Assembly (NCBI GenBank): GCA_002783405.1
Contig: PFGG01000020.1
Location: forward strand, 57,106 to 121,105
DNA: 64,000 bases
Direction: 5' to 3'
Source of the DNA: a bacterium (Candidatus Blackallbacteria) CG13_big_fil_rev_8_21_14_2_50_49_14
Lineage (GTDB): Bacteria > Cyanobacteriota > Sericytochromatia > UBA7694
Position numbers and translations under genes: made by a program. How positions within the stretch are numbered: the stretch's first letter is position 1; the number at the start of each line of letters is the position of its first letter. The notes under the pieces were generated by a model, which did not search any database, was not told where the DNA came from, and saw only the letters and a program-made list of their open reading frames with translations. Shown here one piece after another: positions 37,116-44,834 of this stretch.

Positions 37116-37964
37116 ATGTCCGAGCAGCACACACTGCTCCTGCAAACCCTGACCAGCCTGCACGCAGGTTCAGGGAAAACACAGGCCACCCTTTTAAATT
37201 CACTCTTACGAGATTCAGACACCGGTCTGCCTCAGATTTCAGCATCAACCGTCAAGGGTGCTTTGCGCAAAAAAATACGCGACAATTTTTATCCCGAACT
37301 ACAAGCCCAGGAGAACTGGAAAAGCGCAGCAAATCAAGACTCACGCCTGATCAGTATTTTTGGCGTAAAAGAAGAACCTGAGTCGGCTGGAGTAGAATTT
37401 CAATCTGCACAACTATTAGCTCTGGCCTTACGCAGCGCCAAAAATATTTGGTGTCTGGTATGCTCTCCCTCAACCCTCCAGGCTTTTGCCCAGAGTTTGG
37501 GCCAGGAACTTCCCGCTTTGCCTGTTCCCGAAAAGAATCAGGTTTTCTGTGCTCAGAAAAGTCCTTTGTTGCTTGAGCCCAACAGTCTGGTAATTGAAGA
37601 TTTGGAGTTTCAGGTCAAAGGAGACTGGGCAGAAGGTTTGACCTGGTTAGAAAAAACACTCCCCGAAGGATCTGTCCGCACAGTGATGAACCGCATGGTA
37701 CTGGTCAGTGATCCGTGTTTAAAAATGCTTGCGCAAAGTAAAACTGAAATTATGGATTTTCCAGGCACCCAGAAACAGGCCCAAGAAGTTGAGTTTTTAC
37801 CCGCAGAAAGTATTCTGTACAGTCCCATTAAGACCGCAGAACACCACCCTGCACTCAAGAACCTATCAGAACATTGTCCTGCATATATCAGTTTGGGGGC
37901 CTATCAAACCCTGGGTAAAGGTCTTTGCGCCGTCACCCTGCTGAGCCCCCAAGGAGAAAATTAA
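37116..37964 (+). CDS. cmr4: Cmr4-like RAMP protein (type III-B CRISPR), catalytic Asp missing
   Basis: A 282-residue RAMP (Cas7-type) protein, the repeated backbone subunit of Cmr complexes in its family. It shows TLTSLHAGSG (residues 11-20), then DTGLPQISASTVKGALRKKI, the loop and helix that match TGFPxIPGSSLKGALR, and near the C-terminus the Gly-rich loop YISLGAYQTLGKGLCAV. In P. furiosus Cmr4 the RNA-cutting residue is Asp26, seven positions after GSG; here that position is Leu27, followed by Asn28, and the spacing to TGxP is identical. The subunit is thus probably unable to cut target RNA. RBS AAGGA 8 nt before the ATG. Two nt separate it from cmr5. Family call strong; loss of activity is inference. 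Confidence 0.88.
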   Translation: MSEQHTLLLQTLTSLHAGSGKTQATLLNSLLRDSDTGLPQISASTVKGALRKKIRDNFYPELQAQENWKSAANQDSRLISIFGVKEEPESAGVEFQSAQLLALALRSAKNIWCLVCSPSTLQAFAQSLGQELPALPVPEKNQVFCAQKSPLLLEPNSLVIEDLEFQVKGDWAEGLTWLEKTLPEGSVRTVMNRMVLVSDPCLKMLAQSKTEIMDFPGTQKQAQEVEFLPAESILYSPIKTAEHHPALKNLSEHCPAYISLGAYQTLGKGLCAVTLLSPQGEN

Positions 37965-37966
37965 CC

Positions 37967-38911
37967 ATGACACACACCGAACTTCCGCTGGAAGATAGCA
38001 ACCAAACTCAAGAACAGCCCCATTCTGAAACTTTGGAATCTTTAGAATCCAATCAGAATGCAATGCCCGCTCAAGCTGAAGTCAGCCAAGCTGAAGTCTC
38101 AGAAAGCGTGCAAACAGAGGCCGAAACAGCGACTTCAAAACAAAAACCAAACCGCTCAAAACACCGTCCCAATAAAAACCGCCCACCCGCTGCTGGCGCG
38201 AAGAAGCAAACACCTCCAGCCATGATTTCTTATCAAATCGGCGAAATCTTGAAACGCCTTCAGCAAAAACCTGGTATTTTACAAGCCTATCTTGAAGATG
38301 CCCGCCTCCTTTACCTGCAAATTCGCCAGTGGGGTTTGGGTTCAAGCCTTGCGCTATTGCTTTCAGACCCTCAAACCAAACGCAAACAACGCTTGTATTG
38401 GGATCTGTCCAAATGGCTCCTCAAAGAGCGGAAAATAAAAGGCAAAAACAATCGCAGTCTGATAGAAAGCGTAATCTATGGAGATTCTTTCTATTTGATG
38501 CGTGCCACTGAAGCCAGTCTGGATTTTCTGCAGGAAATTTTAGAAACCTCTGAACAGGACAGCTTGCGCGCAAAAACTTCAAAGCCACACAAACCCGTTC
38601 AAACCACTGAACCCGTTCAATCCAACGAACCTGTTCAATCCAACGAACCTGTTCAATCCAACGAACCCGTTCAATCCAACGAACCTGTTCAAGCCAACGA
38701 ACCCGTTCAAGCCAACGAACCTGTTCAAGCCAACGAACCTGTTCAATCCAACGAACCTGTTCAAACCAACGAACCTGTTCAAACCAACGAACCCGTTCAA
38801 GCCACTGAACCCGTTCAAACCAACGAACCTGTTCAAGCCAACGAACCCGTTCAATCCAACGAACCTGTTCAAACTGAAGAAGAATCCAGGAGTACCGTCA
38901 ACCATGCTTGA
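37967..38911 (+). CDS. cmr5: Cmr5-like small subunit with disordered N-terminus and hexapeptide-repeat tail
   Basis: A 314-residue protein. Residues 1-85 are acidic then Lys/Arg/Pro-rich and disordered. Residues about 88-185 match the helical Cmr5 core: EILKRLQQKPGILQAYLEDARLLYLQIRQWGLGSSLALLLSD, LYWDLSKWLLKE and FYLMRATEASLDFLQEI. Residues about 208-305 are about 16 copies of the hexapeptide (N/T)EPVQ(S/T/A), which is not part of any normal Cmr5 (usually 120-160 residues). Cmr5 proteins line the inner face of the Cmr filament. RBS AAGGAG. Its end overlaps the next gene by 8 nt. Confidence 0.8.
   Translation: MTHTELPLEDSNQTQEQPHSETLESLESNQNAMPAQAEVSQAEVSESVQTEAETATSKQKPNRSKHRPNKNRPPAAGAKKQTPPAMISYQIGEILKRLQQKPGILQAYLEDARLLYLQIRQWGLGSSLALLLSDPQTKRKQRLYWDLSKWLLKERKIKGKNNRSLIESVIYGDSFYLMRATEASLDFLQEILETSEQDSLRAKTSKPHKPVQTTEPVQSNEPVQSNEPVQSNEPVQSNEPVQANEPVQANEPVQANEPVQSNEPVQTNEPVQTNEPVQATEPVQTNEPVQANEPVQSNEPVQTEEESRSTVNHA
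38594..38881 (+). repeat. 18-bp tandem repeat array in the Cmr5 gene
   Basis: About sixteen units of the 18-bp sequence CCYGTTCAAxCCAACGAA encode EPVQxN. Units vary mainly at one codon (TCC, ACC, GCC: Ser, Thr, Ala) and at one silent C/T, in a patchy order that suggests repeated slippage or unequal exchange. There are no spacers, so it is not a CRISPR array. Confidence 0.95.
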
Positions 38912-41489
38912 AGATCAAGACACACTTACCACAGAAACCCAGGAAGCAACTTCAAGTTTAAGCCCAGAAATGCCTGCAAGTGAGGCACAAGCGCCTCTTG
39001 AAGCAGCACCTGAATCAAAACCCGAACATGCTGAAGAACAGAAGCCCTTGCCCACAGCACCGGTAAGAACCTTGCCTTTTATCGCACTCCCGATCAGCAC
39101 CAGCCAATTGCTCAAGAAAAAAGGCTGTACACATCCCGGCCTGCAAGCAGGAGCCCATGCCAGCCTCTTGACCATGGTAAACCGCAAACTGGAATTTGAT
39201 TCGAATCCTGAGCAACTTAAAAAAATCTGGCAAAAAACAGCGCACACGCTGAACAATACCCCCGAACTGAAACAGGAATGGGAAACCCAGAAGCAAAAAC
39301 GTCAAACCGTATTGACCGCACTGAATGCGCGTGTTTTTACACTGCAGACGCAATCCTCTCTTTGGGTTGAAACCCGCCAAGCCTTGGGGCAAACGGGTTT
39401 GGATCTCCATCCACTCTATGGATTTCCCTATTTGCCTTCGGCCCGCCTCAAAGGCCTCATTCGGCGTTATGCAGAAACCCATTGGCTGCCTCAGCAAGCA
39501 AATCAGGCAGAAGCCCAAGCCCAAATCCAGTCACTTTTAGGGCATCCCACCCGCAAAGGGGGCGACTCAGGCAGTCTGGTCATTCATGATGCTTGGCCAG
39601 AAAACTGGCCCAACGTTCAAACGGATCTTAGCGCCTGTCATCACCGTCCCTATTATCAGCGCAGAGACGCTGCCGGAGACTGGCAAACACCTGATCCCCG
39701 CTACTTCCTCAGTTTAAGAGGAGGAGCCCGTTTCAGTTTCGCACTCTCCAGCCATCGCCCAGATCAAACAGAGCATGTGGAATTGGCCGAAACCTGGCTA
39801 AAAGAAGCCTTAAGTGTTGTGGGTTATGGAAGTGGCAGCGCTTCAGGTTATGGGCTGATGAAAGCTGCTGGCAGCACACCCTCAGAAGCTCAGGGAACCC
39901 AGTTCAGCACACAGCTCAGTCTGAATACACCTGGTTTTTACCGTGGAAGTTCAGCCCGCTCTGAAGACTGTCAATTGCGTCCCTCCAGTCTGCGTGGACT
40001 TTTGCGTTGGTGGTGGCGCTCCCTTCACAGTGGCTTCCTTCCCCAACGCTCCTTGCTTCTGCTCGAAAACGCACTCTGGGGAAACAGAGGCAAAAAAGCA
40101 GCCATTCGCCTGGAAATCGTTCCAACGGGCCCCAGTCAGGCCCGGCGCTTTCATGAACATGATTTGGTGCGCCAGCTTCCTGCACCTGATCACCCCAAAA
40201 CAAAACCAGGCCTGAGCTATCTGACCTATGGCACGGGAGAACATCAGGAACGGGCCTATTATTTGGCTGCTGGAACCCAGTGGCAAATAAAACTGAGCTG
40301 CGATACCGCCTATTTATTGGGCAATGCCGAAAAACACAAGCTTCAGATTCCCGCTGAAATGGTTCTGGAACAGGCCAAAGCGGCTCTTTGGCTGCTCAGT
40401 CACTATGGCGGCAGTGGACAAAGAATGCGCAAAGGCTTGGGAAACTTTCAAACTCCCATTGAATTGAATGAGTCGCTCAACCATTGGTTAGAAAACGCTG
40501 AACAATTGCGTGAACACTGCGGGTTCAATACGCAGTTTCAGGAGGAACAGTGTGAAACACCTTCTTTGGTTCAAAGAATTGAACCTGAAGAGCTGCTTAC
40601 CCCCTGGAAAAACGAATGGTTTGCCTTGCATCAATTGGGCATTGCCTACCAAAGTTTCATGCAAAAACACAAACACCAGGCGCTCAAACAAGGTCTGGGA
40701 CTGCCACGCATGATCGGGGAACCCGTACAGGGTGAATTTACAGCCCTCGCTCCGGTTAAAGAACGCCATGCTTCTCCTCTGTTTATGCATTTTTCACGGC
40801 AGGCCGAAACCAACCGTTTGATCCTGCGTCTGGTGGCCTTTCCAAGTAAACATCTGCCTGACACGGCCAGCAGCCAAAAGCTTCTGGAAGAATTCTGTCA
40901 GCATATTCTGCATGAAATGCGCCAACAAATCGAAACCTGGCCCTTAGAGCCCGAACTGCGTCTCAATCTTGATGAACGCAGAAGCCCAAGCGGGAGAAAA
41001 GATCTGCGTCCGGCAAGAAGGCCAAGTTTTACAAAACCCAGTGGCGAAAGCGGCGAATCAAGCGAAAACCGGCCCCCGCGTCGTGAGTTTAAACCCAGAC
41101 TCCCACGTGCTGAAGGCAGTGAAGCTGCGCCACGTCGTTTTGCCCGCCCTGAGCGCTCAGATGATAAGCCTTTCCGTCCCCGGAAAGACATGCCCCTCAA
41201 ACCCACACGACCAGCAGCACCCAAACCCCTTCAAGCTGGCGACCGGGTCGAAGCCACCCTGCTTGAAGAGCGCACGAAAAAAGGGGGGTGGAAAGCTCTG
41301 CATGGCAAATCCAAACTCAGTGGCCCGATTGTCAATTCAGGCCTGGTACCTGGCGAATCAGGTGTTGGCGATGCCATTACCTTGATCGTGCATTCAGTCA
41401 ATCGCTTTGAAATGGCTTTCCGCGTGCCCACAGCAGCTGATGATGCCGCTGAAAAGGGCAAGAAAAAGAAAGTCCGTTCGGAGAGCTGA
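38904..41489 (+). CDS. Cmr6-Cmr1 fusion RAMP protein with C-terminal OB/TRAM-like domain
   Basis: An 861-residue multi-domain protein. Residues 1-55 are acidic and disordered. About 60-325 match Cmr6: LWVETRQALGQTGLDLHPLYGFPYLPSARLKGLIRRYAE and IHDAWP, ending GYGSGSASGYGLM. About 335-680 match Cmr1: TPGFYRGSSARSEDCQLRPSSLRGLLRWWWRSLHS, then GGSGQRMRKGLGNF and ERHASPLFMHF. About 690-785 is an Arg/Pro/Ser-rich basic linker. About 785-850 (GDRVEATLLEERTKKGGWKA to NRFEMAFRV) resembles an OB or TRAM-type RNA-binding domain. In Cmr complexes Cmr1 and Cmr6 cap the crRNA 3' end; a single chain would fix their ratio. The fusion and C-terminal domain are unusual. Confidence 0.85.
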   Translation: MLEDQDTLTTETQEATSSLSPEMPASEAQAPLEAAPESKPEHAEEQKPLPTAPVRTLPFIALPISTSQLLKKKGCTHPGLQAGAHASLLTMVNRKLEFDSNPEQLKKIWQKTAHTLNNTPELKQEWETQKQKRQTVLTALNARVFTLQTQSSLWVETRQALGQTGLDLHPLYGFPYLPSARLKGLIRRYAETHWLPQQANQAEAQAQIQSLLGHPTRKGGDSGSLVIHDAWPENWPNVQTDLSACHHRPYYQRRDAAGDWQTPDPRYFLSLRGGARFSFALSSHRPDQTEHVELAETWLKEALSVVGYGSGSASGYGLMKAAGSTPSEAQGTQFSTQLSLNTPGFYRGSSARSEDCQLRPSSLRGLLRWWWRSLHSGFLPQRSLLLLENALWGNRGKKAAIRLEIVPTGPSQARRFHEHDLVRQLPAPDHPKTKPGLSYLTYGTGEHQERAYYLAAGTQWQIKLSCDTAYLLGNAEKHKLQIPAEMVLEQAKAALWLLSHYGGSGQRMRKGLGNFQTPIELNESLNHWLENAEQLREHCGFNTQFQEEQCETPSLVQRIEPEELLTPWKNEWFALHQLGIAYQSFMQKHKHQALKQGLGLPRMIGEPVQGEFTALAPVKERHASPLFMHFSRQAETNRLILRLVAFPSKHLPDTASSQKLLEEFCQHILHEMRQQIETWPLEPELRLNLDERRSPSGRKDLRPARRPSFTKPSGESGESSENRPPRREFKPRLPRAEGSEAAPRRFARPERSDDKPFRPRKDMPLKPTRPAAPKPLQAGDRVEATLLEERTKKGGWKALHGKSKLSGPIVNSGLVPGESGVGDAITLIVHSVNRFEMAFRVPTAADDAAEKGKKKKVRSES

Positions 41490-42221
41490 TTGCCCGTATC
41501 TTTCCCCAGCTTTCCTGCCGCCTGGTATTTTGAACAACCAGAGACCAGGCGGCAGGAGCTTATTCAGGCGCTGCAGACAGAAGGAGCAATCCTGCTGAAA
41601 AACTTCCCCCTTGAAAGCAGCCATTCACAATTGGAGCTATTTGCACAAGACCTGGGCAACCCACTTCATGAAGCCCACAATCTTCAGGGCGGAATGCTTT
41701 GCCTGATTGAAGTCGATCAAAGCACCCCCTATCCAGCTTACGCCAATACCCCCTTTGAATTTGAACTGCATACCGATTGTGCAGACCAGCAAACCCCGCC
41801 TGATACCGTCGTTTTACAATGCGAGCAAAAATCAGAAACCGGCGGTGAAAGTTATTTTCTACGTCTTTCCACCCTTTTGGCCCATCTTTCAGAGGATGAA
41901 CGCAGCGCGCTTCAGAAACCAGATTTTCATTTTCGCAATCAAAAATTTCCGATTTTATCATCTACAACTTCTGGCTGGCAGATCCGCTACAATCGTCTGT
42001 ATCAGGAAATTCATCGCCAGTCCCTTTCCCAAGAAGTGGGGGAGCAGGAAAGATTATTGAACCAATTGGATCAGAAAATGCGGGAGCTGAGAGAGGTTTT
42101 TCAGCTCCAGACGGGGGATTGCTGGATACTGAACAATAAACAAAACCTGCATGGTCGCGCAGAATTTGAAGCCAAGTCACTGAGAAAGCTCAAACGTATT
42201 CGACTGAATTTGCATATTTAA
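41490..42221 (+). CDS. TauD-type Fe(II)/2-oxoglutarate-dependent dioxygenase
   Basis: A 243-residue enzyme of the TauD/TfdA/clavaminate-synthase-like superfamily. The metal triad is visible: His94 and Asp96 in FELHTDCADQ and His221 in NLHGRAEF, with the 2-oxoglutarate-binding Arg in KRIRLNLHI. It starts with TTG immediately after the preceding stop; GGAG 6-8 nt upstream supports this. Substrate unknown: family members hydroxylate small molecules such as taurine, amino acids or antibiotics. Zero spacing places it in the RAMP operon, but a functional link is only a possibility. Confidence 0.82.
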   Translation: MPVSFPSFPAAWYFEQPETRRQELIQALQTEGAILLKNFPLESSHSQLELFAQDLGNPLHEAHNLQGGMLCLIEVDQSTPYPAYANTPFEFELHTDCADQQTPPDTVVLQCEQKSETGGESYFLRLSTLLAHLSEDERSALQKPDFHFRNQKFPILSSTTSGWQIRYNRLYQEIHRQSLSQEVGEQERLLNQLDQKMRELREVFQLQTGDCWILNNKQNLHGRAEFEAKSLRKLKRIRLNLHI

Positions 42222-42271
42222 TGGTTTTTTGGGTATAAAGAAAGTATTGAGCGAAACAAGGAGAAAACCGG

Positions 42272-42754
42272 ATGCAAGTAAACCAACCTCCCAATCCCCA
42301 AGAATGGCTGAAAGGTATCACCGCCCGTCCTGCCCAAGGTATTCCCGAAGCCCCCCCTGGTGCTTCCCCTCCTGCAGCAGAAGCCCCCCCTACCCTGTCT
42401 AAGGACCATCAAAAAATCAGGATCGGCATGGACAAAGGGAGTGGAATCTTCAAAATCTTCGAATCCAATCCCCGTGAAACCATCGATCAATTGCGCAATG
42501 CCAGAGGGCCTGCGCGTGATCAACTGCTCCTGGGTTTTCAAAAAGAACTCGATCAGATGGATAAAAAAGAACTGGCCTTTGCCCGCAACTATCTGATTGA
42601 TCTAATGGCCTCTCCCGATAATAAAGACGATCAGTTTTTGGGTGTCTTACTTAAAACCGTCAATCGCGAACTGGATTCACGCCCAGATGTAGAGTTCAAC
42701 CCTATTCCACGTCCGCTCAAACCAACGCATCCCCCAGATTTTCGTCTGGACTAA
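42272..42754 (+). CDS. Protein of unknown function
   Basis: A 160-residue soluble protein with AAGGAG before its ATG. The first 42 residues are Pro/Ala-rich and disordered. Residues about 65-140 are helical and charged (RDQLLLGFQKELDQMDKKELAFARNYLIDLMASPDN), followed by a Pro-rich tail. No family recognised. It could be a small adaptor. Converges on thpR, overlapping its stop by 4 nt. Confidence 0.75.
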   Translation: MQVNQPPNPQEWLKGITARPAQGIPEAPPGASPPAAEAPPTLSKDHQKIRIGMDKGSGIFKIFESNPRETIDQLRNARGPARDQLLLGFQKELDQMDKKELAFARNYLIDLMASPDNKDDQFLGVLLKTVNRELDSRPDVEFNPIPRPLKPTHPPDFRLD

Positions 42755-43332
42755 CCCAGTCTAAATCTGTGCAAACAGGTATAACGGGAACCCTCTGATG
42801 ATAATTCTGATTGCAGCAATTCAATCTGGCCAGCCTCCCAAACAGAGGCTGGTCTTTCGCTTGAAAAAAATGCAGGCAAGCGATACGGAGCTTCTAATTT
42901 TTGGCGAATTCGCCCCAAGGTCAGATGGGGGTGATAGGCTCTTTTTTCACGGGCAAACCCCAAAGTTTCAAGAACCTTTTCCAGTTCTTTATGCATAGCC
43001 AAGAGTTCCACTTCAGGTGTAAGCCCCCAAAAGACAACCTGTGCTGATTCAGGTTTAGGAAAAACACCGGGTTCAGATAAATTCAATCCCAAGGGCTGAA
43101 ACTGGGCAAACACGCGCTCAAGTTTGGGAACCATGCGCTGCATTCGATTCAAAGAAGTATCACCTAAAAATTTGAGAGTGAGATGCATTTGCACCGGGCG
43201 CACCCATGAAGTGCGTATACCGGGGTTCAAAGATTTTAAAAGCGCTTGAGCAGCAAGAGCCTGCTCAAGCAATTCCTCAGGCAAAGGAATTCCCAAAAAA
43301 AGACGTAAAAGCGTTTGCTTATCAGGTGGCAT
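42751..43332 (-). CDS. thpR: RNA 2',3'-cyclic phosphodiesterase (2H family)
   Basis: A 193-residue 2H phosphoesterase. Two HxT(S)x motifs form the active site: HLTLKFLG and HPHLTLGRI. The N-terminus LRLFLGIPLPEELLEQ is family-typical. ThpR opens 2',3'-cyclic phosphates at RNA 3' ends and was first described as a 2'-5' RNA ligase. Start ATG at 43332, overlapping the preceding gene by 11 nt; a longer frame into that gene is not supported. Last gene of a three-gene minus-strand operon. Confidence 0.92.
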   Translation of the reverse strand: MPPDKQTLLRLFLGIPLPEELLEQALAAQALLKSLNPGIRTSWVRPVQMHLTLKFLGDTSLNRMQRMVPKLERVFAQFQPLGLNLSEPGVFPKPESAQVVFWGLTPEVELLAMHKELEKVLETLGFAREKRAYHPHLTLGRIRQKLEAPYRLPAFFSSERPASVWEAGQIELLQSELSSEGSRYTCLHRFRLG

Positions 43333-43801
43333 ATTTGATGCGCTGATTGGCTCCACGCATCCGACGGCTGAGAATTTCTGAAACCCCAAACATAAATTTT
43401 GCGGCAGTGGTGGGGTCTTTCTGCAACATATCCTCATAATCATCGCGGGTCAGCCGAAACACCTCACCAGCCTCACGGGCCGTGATAGAAGCAGAACGGG
43501 GTTGACGATCCAAAAACGACATTTCCCCAAAGATCAAACCCGGACCGGCCACAAAAAAGGTTAAATCTTCGCCACTGCGGCTGGTAGAAGAAACCTGAAA
43601 GGCGCCCTGAATAATCACGTAAAGATGTTCCTCTTCATCGCCTTCACTGAAAACCAGATCTTCGGGTTCATATTTCAGAATATCTGCGCGCTTCATCACT
43701 TCAAAGATTTCACGTTCACTCATCTGAGAAAAGATTTTGAGCGATTTCAAATCTTGAAGTTTTTGCAGGATCAGTTGTTTTTGCTGTTCATCGATGCTCA
43801 T
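43322..43801 (-). CDS. Cyclic-nucleotide-binding domain protein without HTH
   Basis: A 159-residue protein consisting of a single cNMP-binding (CAP_ED) domain: LKIFSQMSEREIFEVMKR, FSEGDEEEHLYVIIQGAFQVS, then the phosphate-binding cassette GLIFGEMSFLDRQPRSASITA. The GE...PRSAS pattern keeps the Glu and Arg that bind cAMP/cGMP. No DNA-binding domain follows, so it is not a Crp-type regulator by itself; it may gate or control a partner. It overlaps the upstream gene as ATGA and thpR by 11 nt. Confidence 0.9.
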   Translation of the reverse strand: MSIDEQQKQLILQKLQDLKSLKIFSQMSEREIFEVMKRADILKYEPEDLVFSEGDEEEHLYVIIQGAFQVSSTSRSGEDLTFFVAGPGLIFGEMSFLDRQPRSASITAREAGEVFRLTRDDYEDMLQKDPTTAAKFMFGVSEILSRRMRGANQRIKYAT

Positions 43802-44640
43802 GTCTGCTCCTCTTGCTTGGATTTATGGGTCAGACTGCGAATATAATCGATGGATTCATCATGGGCCCGGCCTTCCTGACGTAAAACCCGATAGGCATCT
43901 AAATATTCCTGAGGCAAAGAATCCAGATCCTGTTTTTCTTTTACAAAGGCCATCGACTCATCATGGCTATAACCTTCTTCACGGTAGTGATCATAGGTAT
44001 TCTGGTATTGAGGTTCCAGCATTTTGACTTCGGTCTGGCGATCCGATGGCCGGGGTTTGGTTGTTGCTTTCTGCTGGCCAGAAAACACATCGCGCATATT
44101 GCCGAGAAAGGAGCCCAAAATTCCATTGAGTTCACGGTTCAGACCATCTACATTATAGGCCTTTTGCACGGCCTCCTGATAATCCAGTTGGGCCCGTTCG
44201 ATCTTGCCAAAATCGATATTGTGGTCCACCACTTCAATCACGTCACTGAGAATCTGCTCATCCAAAACATTGACCACCTTGCGCAGGGTCACTGCCAATT
44301 GCTCAACATCCAATTCATTGCCAAAATACTGTCCCAGCTTCTCTTCCAGTTCAAGCGAAAGTTTAAATACCCTTTTCAGCTCAATTTTGTGCATATTCAA
44401 CTGCTGCGCCAAACTTTTAAGCTGCTCTTTGTTTTCAAGATGAGGCCGAACGATCGTTGCATTGAAATAGCGCACAGGCATGACAATCGACTGTAAATTA
44501 CGTTGCAGCTTTTGTCTGCTTTCAGGATTGTTTTTGAACTCATTGATCGAATGATGAAGTTTTTCTTTGAACTCAGCCAAAGCCTCCTCAGGATTGCGTC
44601 CACCTAAAACCCTGCGAAGCATATCTTTTAACCCTGCCAC
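43798..44640 (-). CDS. Helical protein with two C-terminal repeats, unknown function
   Basis: A 280-residue predicted cytosolic protein. It starts with GTG at 44640 (GGAGG 8 nt upstream). Residues 1-190 are helical and highly charged, with an amphipathic N-terminal helix (MAGLKDMLRRVLGG). Near the C-terminus two related repeats occur: YDHYREEGYSHDESMAFVKE and YRVLRQEGRAHDESIDYIRS, sharing EG-x-x-HDES. No known family. It heads the operon with the cNMP-binding protein, so it may respond to that sensor. Confidence 0.75.
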   Translation of the reverse strand: MAGLKDMLRRVLGGRNPEEALAEFKEKLHHSINEFKNNPESRQKLQRNLQSIVMPVRYFNATIVRPHLENKEQLKSLAQQLNMHKIELKRVFKLSLELEEKLGQYFGNELDVEQLAVTLRKVVNVLDEQILSDVIEVVDHNIDFGKIERAQLDYQEAVQKAYNVDGLNRELNGILGSFLGNMRDVFSGQQKATTKPRPSDRQTEVKMLEPQYQNTYDHYREEGYSHDESMAFVKEKQDLDSLPQEYLDAYRVLRQEGRAHDESIDYIRSLTHKSKQEEQT

Positions 44641-44779
44641 GTGAAATCCTCCCTGTCGATCCGTTTTACGGACACATCATAATCTCTACTTTTAATGGTA
44701 CTATGCGAAGCATGGATAAGCCAAGCCTGATGCCAGTTTTCTCAACCTCACGCTTAAATTTGAGCGTATTGACACATAA

Positions 44780-44816
44780 AAAATAAACCAGGCCCGAAAT
44801 CAAGCCTGGTCTATTT
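44780..44816 (-). terminator. Rho-independent terminator of the ECF sigma operon
   Basis: ACCAGGC (44788-44794) and GCCTGGT (44804-44810) form a 7-bp stem extended by AT pairs; the minus strand continues with TTTATTTTTTAT. Located 19 bp past the Spy-like gene. Confidence 0.8.
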
Positions 44817-44834
44817 AAAAAGTCAATTTTCAAC

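Noticed and set aside
38594-38881. Tandem repeats beside RAMP genes resembling a CRISPR array
   Set aside because: The 18-bp units are directly adjacent without spacers, are in frame inside the cmr5 gene and encode a regular hexapeptide.
38579-38905. Open reading frame on the minus strand with GLNRFVGLNGFVGL repeats
   Set aside because: It is the mirror of the 18-bp repeat in the Cmr5 gene, with no RBS or independent support.
37116-41489. Type III-E (gRAMP/Cas7-11) effector
   Set aside because: That effector is one chain with several fused Cas7 domains and a Cas11; here Cmr4, Cmr5 and Cmr6-Cmr1 are separate genes with III-B-like motifs.
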